Part shown: in pieces, positions 15,495 to 23,377 of the stretch
How positions within the stretch are numbered: the first letter of the stretch is position 1
Layout: each line of letters opens with the position of its first letter
Source of the DNA: Desulfurococcales archaeon
Lineage (GTDB): Archaea; Thermoproteota; Thermoprotei_A; Sulfolobales; Ignisphaeraceae
NCBI GenBank assembly: GCA_027037025.1
Contig: JALWBS010000063.1
Location: forward strand, 1-29,127
DNA length: 29,127 nt
Direction of reading: 5' to 3'
The notes under the pieces: model-generated
What the model was told of the DNA's origin: nothing
Database searches by the model: none
What the model saw: only the letters and a program-made list of their open reading frames with translations
Made by a program: the position numbers and the translations under genes

Positions 15495-16821
15495 AGATAT
15501 CAAGGATCTGATCCGAGATCCTAGGATAATGATACCCTTCGTGATCTCAGCACTGATAATGCCCATAATCGGCGTAGTGATAGGGACCTCTTACCAACAG
15601 ACCATAACGGCTGTGCTTACGAAGCCTATAACTGCGGTATCAATCGTATGTCTAGACAACACAACGTACTCCAAAGTTTTGCTGAAGTACCTAGAGTCGA
15701 TGAGCAACGTCAAGCTGTACACATATCACAACTTAAGCGATGCTCTAGCGAACTCACCTACCAACTCGATAATAGTCATACCCCCCGGGTTCGGCTACGA
15801 ATTCGAGCATTACCTCGAGAAAGGTGGGAATCCTCCGCAGATAATAGTCGTTCAAAAGGTTCGTAGCATGGGAATGGGATTGAAGAGTCTCAGAGCTTCT
15901 ATAGCCGCGTCCATAGTTATCAACGCTCTGAAGAGCATAGCGATGGAGATATACAACGTATCGCCCCACGTTATACAAGTTGTCACAAACCCTGCTTACT
16001 CCATACCTCTAGTATTCATCGTTAACAGAGATGTTTTCTTGCCCGCTAGCCCTCAGTACATCAACGCGATTACCATACCCTTAATCATAGTACCCATAAT
16101 AGTCGCAATCATTGGGGGAACGATATTGCAGATGTCAGCTACATCTATGGCTCTAGAAAATGAGGTGCGCACGCTCGAAACGCTACTTACCTTCCCAATA
16201 CCTAGGGTATACATAGTGCTTTCCAAGATCTTCAGCTCCTTCGGGGTGGGGTTGCTTGGATCAACGCTAAACATAGTAGGGTTCTGGCTCTATACAATGA
16301 TAGTGATCAACAGCTTCGGTTCAATCAAGAGCTTCTCCTCAATGGCGCTTCCACGCCAGTTATTAGAAGCGCTAGGGATAAAGAACCTCGTTAACCCTAT
16401 CGCACTCATGGTTCCCGGACCCTCTATGGCTGTAGCCGTAGCGCTTAGCGCCATCATATCAATCCTATTCCTAGCAGTGCTCGGCGTACTCATAGGGTCT
16501 CTATGCAGCGATGTTAGGATAGCATCTACATTCATGTCCGTGATAATGCCGCCGTTAATAATAGGAGTTTACTTCATTGGCTTCGTAGACCCACTGCAAT
16601 TACCAACCAACGTGTTGTACGGGCTACTATCGGTTCCATTGATACAGACAGCTATCGTGTCGAAGCTCGCAATCACAGGGGTGTGGGTCGAATACATACC
16701 TGTGGGCCTACTACTGACAGGGGCAGAGACCTTGCTCCTAGGTTTCGCAACGGCTAAACTCCTTAACATGGATAAGCTGGCATGCATTCAGTACAGGCTT
16801 AGTAGAAGGTTTAGACGCTGA
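15466..16821 (+). CDS. ABC-2 type transporter permease
   Basis: A 451-residue membrane protein. One hydrophobic segment near the N-terminus (about residues 20-40) is followed by a large extracellular domain of roughly 160 residues and then at least five membrane segments (about 200-440), the layout of NatB/ABC-2 permeases. The TTG start at 15466 is preceded by GGTGAT with a 5-7 nt spacer inside the ATPase gene. This indicates translational coupling and pairing of the two subunits. The exported substrate is unknown. Confidence 0.85.
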   Translation: MTKLAPLLGKDIKDLIRDPRIMIPFVISALIMPIIGVVIGTSYQQTITAVLTKPITAVSIVCLDNTTYSKVLLKYLESMSNVKLYTYHNLSDALANSPTNSIIVIPPGFGYEFEHYLEKGGNPPQIIVVQKVRSMGMGLKSLRASIAASIVINALKSIAMEIYNVSPHVIQVVTNPAYSIPLVFIVNRDVFLPASPQYINAITIPLIIVPIIVAIIGGTILQMSATSMALENEVRTLETLLTFPIPRVYIVLSKIFSSFGVGLLGSTLNIVGFWLYTMIVINSFGSIKSFSSMALPRQLLEALGIKNLVNPIALMVPGPSMAVAVALSAIISILFLAVLGVLIGSLCSDVRIASTFMSVIMPPLIIGVYFIGFVDPLQLPTNVLYGLLSVPLIQTAIVSKLAITGVWVEYIPVGLLLTGAETLLLGFATAKLLNMDKLACIQYRLSRRFRR

Positions 16822-16833
16822 AGACATTTACCT

Positions 16834-17790
16834 TCATCCATCCCCGTTTTTAACGGGTTCGAGATTCCGAACAAGGTCCCTGATTTGAGATCCCTTAGCC
16901 TCGCCAAATGCTTTAAGCGTAATTGAGCAAAACGCACACACCTCTTTCTGAGCCATCATCCCGCAGTGCTTACATAAGCTACTTCTAAGCTTACCGAGGT
17001 CGTTTTCGTACTCCTTCTCCAACCTATTGATGAAGCTCAGCTTCGCACCCGGATGCTTCTTCTCGATGACGTTGAACACGTACTTCATCAGCTCGTTCAC
17101 AGGGTTCTGCCTGGCGTAGGGACAAACATTACGTGCGTACGGAACGTTCCGAATCAATGCATATGCTAATACTTCACGCTCAGATATCTTCATCAACGGT
17201 CTTATCCGAGGACTGGCCCCGGGAACTGCCGGGATTATGCTAGAAGGCTTGAGAGGATGGTATCCCCCAAAGATAACGTATTTCAGTGTGAATGACACGA
17301 CGTCGTCTAGATGATGTCCCGTAGCTATGGCAAAACCCTTCTCTACGCCGAAAACGTTGAACACGTATCTCTTCACAAGTCCGCACACCGAACACACATC
17401 CCTACGACTCTTACTAGCTAGGAGCTCAACGCTTGATCCAAGGGCTTTCCCTACGTCAACGATGTACAAATCGATTCCCAGCTCCGAGCAATACGATTCC
17501 ACAACCCTACGGCTACTAGCCAAAGCGTCTATACCTACATCAACATAGAGAGCAACTAAATCGAACCCCATCTCTTTAGATAGATCGTGGAGAATCGTTA
17601 ACATAACCATGCTATCCTTGCCCCCCGATACGCACGAAGCAACCCTCTTAGGGATCCCACTCGAAAACGCTTTTTCAAGTACTTTGCGTACTCGGCGATT
17701 GATGTACTCAACAAAGTGGTCTCTACATAAAGACATCTTAGCGTATCTAAGAACGATCTCCGCTTCCCTATCGCATCTAGAGCATCTCAT
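16834..17790 (-). CDS. ttuA: tRNA 2-thiolation enzyme of the TtuA/NcsA (CTU1) family
   Basis: A 318-residue PP-loop enzyme that adenylates a tRNA uridine and replaces oxygen with sulfur. TtuA acts on position 54 in thermophiles; NcsA/CTU1 acts on U34. An N-terminal zinc finger uses Cys3, Cys6, Cys22 and His25. The PP-loop is SGGKDS (55-60). Cys133, Cys136 and Cys223 match the three ligands of the catalytic [4Fe-4S] cluster of TtuA. A C-terminal zinc site is formed by Cys273, Cys276, Cys285 and Cys288. The gene overlaps the preceding ThiS/MoaD-like gene by 14 bp, as expected for a sulfur-carrier partner. Which uridine is modified cannot be decided. Confidence 0.88.
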   Translation of the reverse strand: MRCSRCDREAEIVLRYAKMSLCRDHFVEYINRRVRKVLEKAFSSGIPKRVASCVSGGKDSMVMLTILHDLSKEMGFDLVALYVDVGIDALASSRRVVESYCSELGIDLYIVDVGKALGSSVELLASKSRRDVCSVCGLVKRYVFNVFGVEKGFAIATGHHLDDVVSFTLKYVIFGGYHPLKPSSIIPAVPGASPRIRPLMKISEREVLAYALIRNVPYARNVCPYARQNPVNELMKYVFNVIEKKHPGAKLSFINRLEKEYENDLGKLRSSLCKHCGMMAQKEVCAFCSITLKAFGEAKGSQIRDLVRNLEPVKNGDG

Positions 17791-17992
17791 AGCAGTAGAC
17801 CACGTGAACCCTGAGCACTGAACCTCTAACTACCTTAGATTTTGGAGTTAGCAACCTACCCTCATCTCCCTGAACGACCACATCTTCATACTCTAGTCCA
17901 ACCATAGCCAGTATCTCGTCGACAGTCGCTCTATCTCTGAAGACGAAGAACTCTTTTTGACGTCCACACCCAATTATCTCGACCCTGATCAT
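17777..17992 (-). CDS. ThiS/MoaD-like beta-grasp protein lacking the C-terminal Gly-Gly
   Basis: A 71-residue protein with the beta-grasp pattern of small sulfur carriers: an opening strand (IRVEIIG), a helix with TVDEILAMVGL, and a closing GSVLRVHVVY strand. Active carriers end in Gly-Gly, where a thiocarboxylate forms, but this one ends VVYCYEML with no glycine. ATG at 17992 is chosen because GGAG lies close upstream and it forms an ATGA overlap with the preceding stop; a GTG at 18001 is the alternative. Its last 14 bp overlap ttuA. It may be a non-canonical carrier or a regulatory subunit of TtuA. Confidence 0.75.
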   Translation of the reverse strand: MIRVEIIGCGRQKEFFVFRDRATVDEILAMVGLEYEDVVVQGDEGRLLTPKSKVVRGSVLRVHVVYCYEML

Positions 17993-19293
17993 CGTCTCCA
18001 CACCCTTATCAGTAAGTACGCAACGATTACTGCTTGCGCTATGAGTACCGCGATTAGTATGTAGAGAACACTACCTATGCCTAAGCCAGGCTGCGGAGGG
18101 GTACGAGCAGTACTACGCGTAGAGATCATTGTATGCGTTCCCTTAACTATCACCACAGCTTTCCCCAACGTCTCTAACAGATCGTCTCTTAGCGGGGATA
18201 AGGGTAGAACGTTGCCAAGCTCTTTAACCACGGTCATAGAAACGTTCTTAACATCTTTAGCTGGCACCGATCCCCAGATCGTTAAGTTTAGTGCAGCGAG
18301 CGACCCATTTCCAACAACTTTCATCCTCGCTCCAGCGATGGTCGTGTTTTCGAAGAGTTCGTACGTTAGTAGCAACGGCTTCGCGAAGCCCGTTATAGCT
18401 ACAGGTATGAATCTAGAGAACTTCAACAACACGCTAAGGGTCTCAAGCTCCGAAACTACCCTTAGAGGTGATTTCTCGCTACCACTAGCGATAGCCGATG
18501 CCACGTCCAGTGCCAACGGTACTAGGCAAGATATTGAAGAGAGTTCTCCATACACATCTCCTCTAGCTTCGAATGTAGCGCTGATCACTCTTCCCGATAT
18601 CAAGAGCGTTGCGCTAGCACTACCCTCTGACCTAGACAAATACTTGCAAACCGATTCAAGACCTTTCAGATAGGCATACATACCGATATCTAGGGTAGCG
18701 CCAGAAGCATCTATCGATACGACGTTTCCCTTGCCCTCGGGTCTAACACTGATAAAGACCTTTCCGACGCTATCGAAGTACTTGATCTTCTCAAGCGCTT
18801 CGGCGACGTACTTAGTTATGTCCACCGACATCGTTTTATTGAACTCTCGACGCCCTACGATGTACATGGAGTACCTAAAAACATCTATTCGCGCAATCCT
18901 CTTCGATACGTGCATCACCAGGAACACGCTTTCCCTAGCTCCCGATCCTCCAGAGATTATGGATGAAGATACGTTTACAACAATCAGCCCTGCAACGCTT
19001 CTGGAATCTAGCTTCATCGCAATTACTCCGCTGTAGTTAATCCCTTTACCAACGTAGGCGAGTTCTACTGCTTTTAGATACGGTGATTCCAGCACGTCGA
19101 AGCTTCCGACGAAGTTGGTGTTAGGCATAGCACACAATACCTGAGCTCTCCCTGCCCCAACTATTATCACACATCTACGACGCTGAGAGCTAGCCTGCGC
19201 AGACAGTGGTGATGTCAAAGCGATGAGATTCGCGATCGCGAGAACCACAAATAAAAACGCTATAGCTGTTGCACACAGCCCTTGTTTTCTCAT
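17989..19293 (-). CDS. Exported, C-terminally membrane-anchored protein of unknown function
   Basis: A 434-residue protein not recognised as any family. Residues 1-32 form a signal peptide (hydrophobic core FLFVVLAIANLIALTS, then a small-residue segment). A Thr/Ser/Pro-rich linker near 388-405 precedes one hydrophobic segment at about 407-429 and a basic RVWRR end. This predicts a large extracellular beta-rich domain held by a C-terminal anchor. ATG at 19293 has the site AGGTGA 4 nt upstream, overlapping the stop of the aminopropyltransferase gene. The 3' end overlaps the ThiS-like gene as ATGA, so it is the middle of a tightly coupled operon. Confidence 0.75.
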   Translation of the reverse strand: MRKQGLCATAIAFLFVVLAIANLIALTSPLSAQASSQRRRCVIIVGAGRAQVLCAMPNTNFVGSFDVLESPYLKAVELAYVGKGINYSGVIAMKLDSRSVAGLIVVNVSSSIISGGSGARESVFLVMHVSKRIARIDVFRYSMYIVGRREFNKTMSVDITKYVAEALEKIKYFDSVGKVFISVRPEGKGNVVSIDASGATLDIGMYAYLKGLESVCKYLSRSEGSASATLLISGRVISATFEARGDVYGELSSISCLVPLALDVASAIASGSEKSPLRVVSELETLSVLLKFSRFIPVAITGFAKPLLLTYELFENTTIAGARMKVVGNGSLAALNLTIWGSVPAKDVKNVSMTVVKELGNVLPLSPLRDDLLETLGKAVVIVKGTHTMISTRSTARTPPQPGLGIGSVLYILIAVLIAQAVIVAYLLIRVWRR

Positions 19294-19297
19294 CGGG

Positions 19298-20188
19298 TCA
19301 CCTAGTTTCGTTGAAACGTATCCCTCTTCTTAATATTATTGGAGAGTTAAGCATCGCAATAAAGGTTCTGCCCGTGAAGTACCTGGCTTCAACGCCTCGC
19401 TTCCTGAGCCTCTCATCAATTTCCTCAGCTGTTATGCTATAGGGATCGACTCCCCTGAGACCCATGACGAAGTTGCATACGTAGCCAAAGGATGGAATCC
19501 ATGAGTAGTACTCTACCACGCGAGGAAACGCCTTCTTAACAGCTTCAACTATAGAGTTGTAAACGTCTTCGAAGAAGAAGCTGTTGCCAGCTTGCGTAAC
19601 CATGATGCCCGGCTCATTAAGTTTCTCGTTAACGAGCTCGTAGAACTCTTTCGTGTATAGCTCCTTAGCTATCTCGCTACTGTACGGATCAGTGAGATCT
19701 AGTATCACAACATCGAACTTCTCCCGTGTTCTCGCAATGAACTCCTTACCATCCGTTATCACAACCTTAGCTCGTGGATCATTGAATGCCCCCCGATGCA
19801 TGTCCTCCAAGTACTTCTTAGACAACTCAACGACTTCCTCGTCGATGTCCACCATCACCGCCTGCTCGACGCAACGATGCTTCAGAACCTCTCTAAGCGT
19901 CGCACCTTCTCCACCACCAACGATCAGAACTCTCCTAGGATTCGGATGCAAGGTCATTGCGGGGTGAACGAGGGATTCGTGATATATGTACTCATCGATG
20001 GCCGAGCTCTGTATGTATCCGTCGAGAACTAGGCTTTTTCCAAAATCCTCGAGATCCGCGATTATAACTTCCTGATACTTCGTCCTCTTAGCGACATACA
20101 ACCTCTTTACCTGGACGATCATTATCGATCTCTTCCCAACTCCCTGAACGACTGCCAATCCCATTACGTAGGGTATGAGCATGAGCAC
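19298..20188 (-). CDS. speE: Polyamine aminopropyltransferase (spermidine/thermospermine synthase family)
   Basis: It transfers aminopropyl from decarboxylated S-adenosylmethionine to a polyamine, releasing methylthioadenosine. The small N-terminal beta domain contains KRTKYQEV and LVLDGYIQSS. The Rossmann domain has VGGGEGATLRE (90-100), VDIDEEVVE, and the catalytic loop LDLTDPYS (Asp164, Asp167). The form DLTDP with LYTKEFYE nearby resembles the ACL5/thermospermine-synthase branch more than the DSTDP of classical spermidine synthases. GTG at 20188 gives almost no leader from the predicted promoter; ATG at 20182 or internal ATGs are alternatives, and the hydrophobic first 20 residues are unusual. 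It heads a four-gene operon. Confidence 0.88.
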   Translation of the reverse strand: MLMLIPYVMGLAVVQGVGKRSIMIVQVKRLYVAKRTKYQEVIIADLEDFGKSLVLDGYIQSSAIDEYIYHESLVHPAMTLHPNPRRVLIVGGGEGATLREVLKHRCVEQAVMVDIDEEVVELSKKYLEDMHRGAFNDPRAKVVITDGKEFIARTREKFDVVILDLTDPYSSEIAKELYTKEFYELVNEKLNEPGIMVTQAGNSFFFEDVYNSIVEAVKKAFPRVVEYYSWIPSFGYVCNFVMGLRGVDPYSITAEEIDERLRKRGVEARYFTGRTFIAMLNSPIILRRGIRFNETR

Positions 20189-20202
20189 CCCGAGAATGCG
20201 AC

Positions 20203-20212
20203 TCGAGCTCGA
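20203..20212. promoter_or_regulatory. 10-bp palindrome in the speE promoter, candidate operator
   Basis: TCGAGCTCGA is a perfect palindrome between the minus-strand TATA-like element and the expected speE start of transcription near 20192. Its position suits a repressor site. Confidence 0.35.
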
Positions 20213-20233
20213 AGATTAAAGATTTTAGTCTTC
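20211..20233. promoter_or_regulatory. Bidirectional palindromic promoter for speE (-) and the C/D sRNA (+)
   Basis: GAAGATTAAA and TTTTAGTCTTC form a near-perfect dyad. On the plus strand TTAAAGATTT lies about 26 nt before the predicted sRNA 5' end. On the minus strand CTTTAATC lies about 25 nt before the speE start. Confidence 0.5.
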
Positions 20234-20242
20234 GCAGCATCT

Positions 20243-20308
20243 CTAATCGGAGTGATGAGCACGCTAAACGCTGATCCGTGATGAAGGGCCAAAGCGCTGA
20301 AAGTCTTA
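20243..20308 (+). ncRNA. C/D box guide sRNA (2'-O-methylation)
   Basis: Box C GTGATGA (20252-20258), a 12-nt guide (20259-20270), box D' CTGA (20271-20274), a 3-nt spacer, box C' GTGATGA (20278-20284), a second 12-nt guide (20285-20296) and box D CTGA (20297-20300) occur in the exact archaeal order and spacing. CTAA before box C can pair with TTAG after box D to close the k-turn stem. By the N+5 rule the guides would direct methylation of a U within complements of GCACGCTAAACG and AGGGCCAAAGCG. The target RNAs were not identified. Such RNAs work with L7Ae, Nop5 and fibrillarin. Confidence 0.85.
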
Positions 20309-20373
20309 GCGATGATTGCTTACCAGAACATTTTCTTATCGAGGATGAGAACAAGATGAGAATAGGTAGATAT

Positions 20374-20468
20374 TGGTGCCGCCGGGGGGACTTGAACCCC
20401 CGACCGCCCGGTGTCTAGTGCTTAGCCCCACCTTCAGCCGGGCGCTCTCCCAGCTGAGCTACGGCGGC
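20374..20468 (-). tRNA. tRNA-Phe (anticodon GAA) with a 19-nt intron
   Basis: The acceptor is GCCGCCG/CGGCGGC, the D arm GCTC...GAGC, the anticodon stem CCCGG/CCGGG, and the T arm GGGGG-TTCAAGT-CCCCC. Discriminator A and the CCA tail are encoded (20374-20376). The loop begins CTGAAG, giving GAA, and is split after position 37. The mature molecule is 76 nt. Confidence 0.92.
20413..20431 (-). other. Intron of tRNA-Phe, position 37/38
   Basis: Removal of 19 nt restores a seven-base loop. GTG and CAC within the intron can pair as an inner helix. CTG of the loop with TAG of the intron gives a short central helix with three-base bulges on each side, consistent with a relaxed bulge-helix-bulge cut by the archaeal splicing endonuclease. 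Confidence 0.7.
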
Positions 20469-20493
20469 TCCAGAGAGTCGTGGCTATATGGGG

Positions 20494-20504
20494 AAAATAA
20501 AGCT
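20494..20504 (-). promoter_or_regulatory. TATA box of tRNA-Phe
   Basis: The minus strand reads CTTTATTTTC about 30 nt upstream of the tRNA 5' end. It lies 13 bp or more past the top6A stop at 20517, so tRNA-Phe has a promoter of its own. Confidence 0.55.
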
Positions 20505-20516
20505 TGTTGATCTTAG

Positions 20517-21689
20517 CTAATCTATGAAGTCCTGCGTCTGTATCTTTGAGGGGATGTACACATCCATGAGGAACTTAAGCCCTTTACCTGCGAGAGCCTC
20601 GATCTCAAGCTTGCTCTGTTTCTTCAAGAATATGTTTATCTCTTTGATCCACTTCGGAGTCTTGAACCACTCGTAGTTCATGAGTTCCTGCGCTCTCTTG
20701 ATATCCGTCTTCTTAGCCTTGATTATGAAGTTCTTTCTCTCGGTCTCGGTTAAGTAAGGCTTCTTCTTCGTTTCCGGATCACCGAAGATATCGGTCATGC
20801 TGACGCCGAGGAACTTGGCGTTGGGAGTCGCTAACCTCTCAGATTCGTAGGAAAGTGTTATGGATCCTATCTTGAAGACACTGTATATGTACCACCCATA
20901 CGGATCTGCATCGGTTAGCACGTATATGGGTAAACCAAGCTCTTCGTTCAATCTCCTAACGAACCTTCTAGTCGCCCTATCGGGCTGGCCAGCGCTTGTT
21001 ATTAGTATCGCTCGGTACTTCTTCCAGAACCCTGCTCTGTGAAGCTGTTGAAACACTGCGTCTTTCTCCACCACGAGGACGAACTCCGCGTTAACATCTA
21101 TGAACTCTATGAGGTCTGGGGTAGGCTCAATTGCGTAAGCTCCGTGACCCATCTTGCTAAGGTCTATGACGTCGTCGCCGCTTCTTATCCTCATATCTCC
21201 AACCACCTTGCCCTTCTCCTTGCTGAGAATAAGCATCTCTTCACGTAGCAGACCTACGAAGACCTCTATGTCGCGTAGAACCGCATCGCTTTCGCGTTGC
21301 TCATCCCAGGTGTTTTCCTCGACCGCTCTACCACGATGATCTCTGTACTTAATGGTGTGCTTGCCGCGGTAGTAAAGGTCTCTAATCGTTGGGTACTCGT
21401 TATTCACAAGCGCTTCGTATATGATCGAGGCCATCAACACCGTCTGCATGAACTTCCTAGCTTCTCTAACATCTAGGAAGCTCCTGTCGAAAACCTCGGA
21501 GCCCAGCAGCAACAGCTTCCTATCCTTATCGTATATCGTGTTGCTCAACGTTCTCTTAGGTATTAGCATGCGGGGCTCTTCGCCACGAAGTACCTTCTCC
21601 ACTATTTCTAGGAACCTCCGTCTAACCATCTCCACCGCTCGCTGTCGAGCCTTCATATCTACAGAGGAAGTGAGCTTGCGCTCAGACAC
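20517..21689 (-). CDS. top6A: DNA topoisomerase VI subunit A
   Basis: The Spo11-related DNA-cleaving subunit of the type IIB enzyme, which relaxes supercoils and decatenates DNA. The winged-helix domain carries the catalytic tyrosine region TIRDLYYRGKHT (Tyr106/Tyr107). The Toprim domain provides the metal ligands Glu208 in VEKDAVFQQL and Asp260/Asp262 in TDADPYGWYI. Its 390-residue length is normal. The GTG start at 21689 is preceded by GGTGGTGAAGG, 11 bp after the top6B stop, so B and A form an operon in the usual B-A order. Confidence 0.96.
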   Translation of the reverse strand: MSERKLTSSVDMKARQRAVEMVRRRFLEIVEKVLRGEEPRMLIPKRTLSNTIYDKDRKLLLLGSEVFDRSFLDVREARKFMQTVLMASIIYEALVNNEYPTIRDLYYRGKHTIKYRDHRGRAVEENTWDEQRESDAVLRDIEVFVGLLREEMLILSKEKGKVVGDMRIRSGDDVIDLSKMGHGAYAIEPTPDLIEFIDVNAEFVLVVEKDAVFQQLHRAGFWKKYRAILITSAGQPDRATRRFVRRLNEELGLPIYVLTDADPYGWYIYSVFKIGSITLSYESERLATPNAKFLGVSMTDIFGDPETKKKPYLTETERKNFIIKAKKTDIKRAQELMNYEWFKTPKWIKEINIFLKKQSKLEIEALAGKGLKFLMDVYIPSKIQTQDFID

Positions 21690-21700
21690 CCTTCACCACC

Positions 21701-23290
21701 TTACTCTACTGATAGAACTACGTCTCTCACAGAGCTTATCCCCTTAGGTAGCTCACCTATCTTCATCTTCACTAGCTCGAATAACTTGCTCTCTAGGAGC
21801 TCTTGCGTAACGCCATTCGTGGCAGGGTTAGGCTTCGATACGAAGACTGCGAGACTCCGAGCTATTTCGGGGATGTATTTTACCAGCGTTATCGCTTTCT
21901 TCTGAAGCTCCTCCTCTTTCCTCTTCTTAATCAAGTACGTCTTGAGCGCGCGAGCTACGTGGCGAACACCGTTCTCGATCTCACTCTCTATGACTGGAAC
22001 ATCTGCGACGCTCTCCTTCCCAACACCCTTGTAAGGTATCTTAGTACCGCATATATGGACAAGTATTGCTAGTGGAGCTGGGAACTGAACCCCGTAGTAA
22101 CTCCAGTCTATGTTCTCCGTAATCACCTTCCACGCTACGTCGGTCTTCTCATCGTATAGCAACGGGATCTTGTTTGCGTATCTGAAGAGTATCGGCGTTT
22201 CGCTTGGCTGAATTGCGCCTCCGAAAGCTATCCCAACCTCGACTATTATCGGATGACCTTCGTAGACAACGGGTTTACGAGTCACCGCCTCGACGAACTC
22301 TGGTTGGAGAATTGCTTGCAGACCTATCTTTATTAGCTCGGCACCTATTGGCGATAAGTGGTCGGATCTCGGTGCACGAAACTCGTTGTATTCGCGCAAC
22401 GCTTTGTACAGAGCTTCGATCTCGGCTTGCGATAAGGTTCGGGGATCCTTACCGGGGTCGAAGCCGTACCTACTGAGGAAACGTTCCGCCGTTACCTTAC
22501 CAACCCCTTGAAACTCCATGACTAGGAAGTCTAGAAGCGTCTTCGCATTCGTCGATCTGAGCATCATTCTAAGCATCTCTAGATCAACTCCGTGGGGATG
22601 AGGCTTCGTTTCCCGAGGTGGTGGAGGCATGTTCTTCGTGACCCTTCTGTAGATGTAGACATCACCGTCGGGCGTTCTAAAGGTTATATTTGCGTATGGC
22701 GTTACAATGGCTGTTCTCCTAATGTACTCGATTATCCTCGATTTAGCTCTTCCCCAATCACCCTCTATGGCTACCTTAACGAAGGTTCCGTGCCAATCGC
22801 TGTTCTTAGGCCAAGACGCGCGGTGAAGTATCACGGGCTTGTTCTCCTTGATATCGATCATTATCTTGAATGCGTATATCCTCCTAGAGCCTATGGGAGA
22901 CGTTATTACCTCGACGGGCTCTCCCACTGTCATCTGTCCGTAGAGCACCACCATCTTTGCGCCAAGCCCGAACATTCCTCTAGTCTGCCGTAGAACGTAT
23001 TTTGAGCTAAACAATACCTTTCCGAACGCTTCGGGTACGTACTGCGGAGGTATGCCTATGCCATTATCCTTAACGGATATCCTGTATACATAGGTCTTGA
23101 CCTTATCCCTATCTATCCTTATCTCGATGTCTGGGAGAATCCCGTGAGCGTCCGTAGCGTCTAGAGCGTTTTCAACAAGCTCTCTAACGGATTGATAGAG
23201 GGCTCTAGCTGGGTTCGAGAAGCCCGCTATCTCCTTGTTCCTGTAGAAAAACTCCGCTGGGCTTATAGCTTTGAACTTCTCTACGGACAT
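21701..23290 (-). CDS. top6B: DNA topoisomerase VI subunit B
   Basis: The ATPase subunit that closes the enzyme around the transport DNA segment. The GHKL fold is evident from the N box RELVENALDATDAHG, the G1 box VKDNGIGIPPQYV and the G2 box RGMFGLGAKMVVLYGQM. An H2TH segment near residues 240-320 (GVGKVTAERFLSRYG) and the transducer domain follow. ATG at 23290 is chosen over an in-frame GTG at 23305 because GGGTG lies 5 nt upstream and the predicted transcription start near 23292 would leave the GTG untranscribed. The gene is first in the top6B-top6A operon. Confidence 0.96.
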   Translation of the reverse strand: MSVEKFKAISPAEFFYRNKEIAGFSNPARALYQSVRELVENALDATDAHGILPDIEIRIDRDKVKTYVYRISVKDNGIGIPPQYVPEAFGKVLFSSKYVLRQTRGMFGLGAKMVVLYGQMTVGEPVEVITSPIGSRRIYAFKIMIDIKENKPVILHRASWPKNSDWHGTFVKVAIEGDWGRAKSRIIEYIRRTAIVTPYANITFRTPDGDVYIYRRVTKNMPPPPRETKPHPHGVDLEMLRMMLRSTNAKTLLDFLVMEFQGVGKVTAERFLSRYGFDPGKDPRTLSQAEIEALYKALREYNEFRAPRSDHLSPIGAELIKIGLQAILQPEFVEAVTRKPVVYEGHPIIVEVGIAFGGAIQPSETPILFRYANKIPLLYDEKTDVAWKVITENIDWSYYGVQFPAPLAILVHICGTKIPYKGVGKESVADVPVIESEIENGVRHVARALKTYLIKKRKEEELQKKAITLVKYIPEIARSLAVFVSKPNPATNGVTQELLESKLFELVKMKIGELPKGISSVRDVVLSVE

Positions 23291-23314
23291 AGCCACACCC
23301 AGCACTCGGTATCG

Positions 23315-23322
23315 CTATAAGG
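23315..23322 (-). promoter_or_regulatory. TATA box of the top6B-top6A operon
   Basis: The minus strand reads CCTTATAG. Transcription about 26 nt downstream would start near 23292, giving a nearly leaderless top6B message. Confidence 0.5.
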
Positions 23323-23377
23323 TCTTGCTTCCAGTAGTAGTAACTACCTAGTGTACCCGTCTAATAAGCAGTCATAT

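Noticed and set aside
17777..17800. Frameshift hiding a Gly-Gly end in the ThiS-like gene
   Set aside because: Neither alternative frame near the 3' end encodes Gly-Gly, and the overlap with ttuA is clean.
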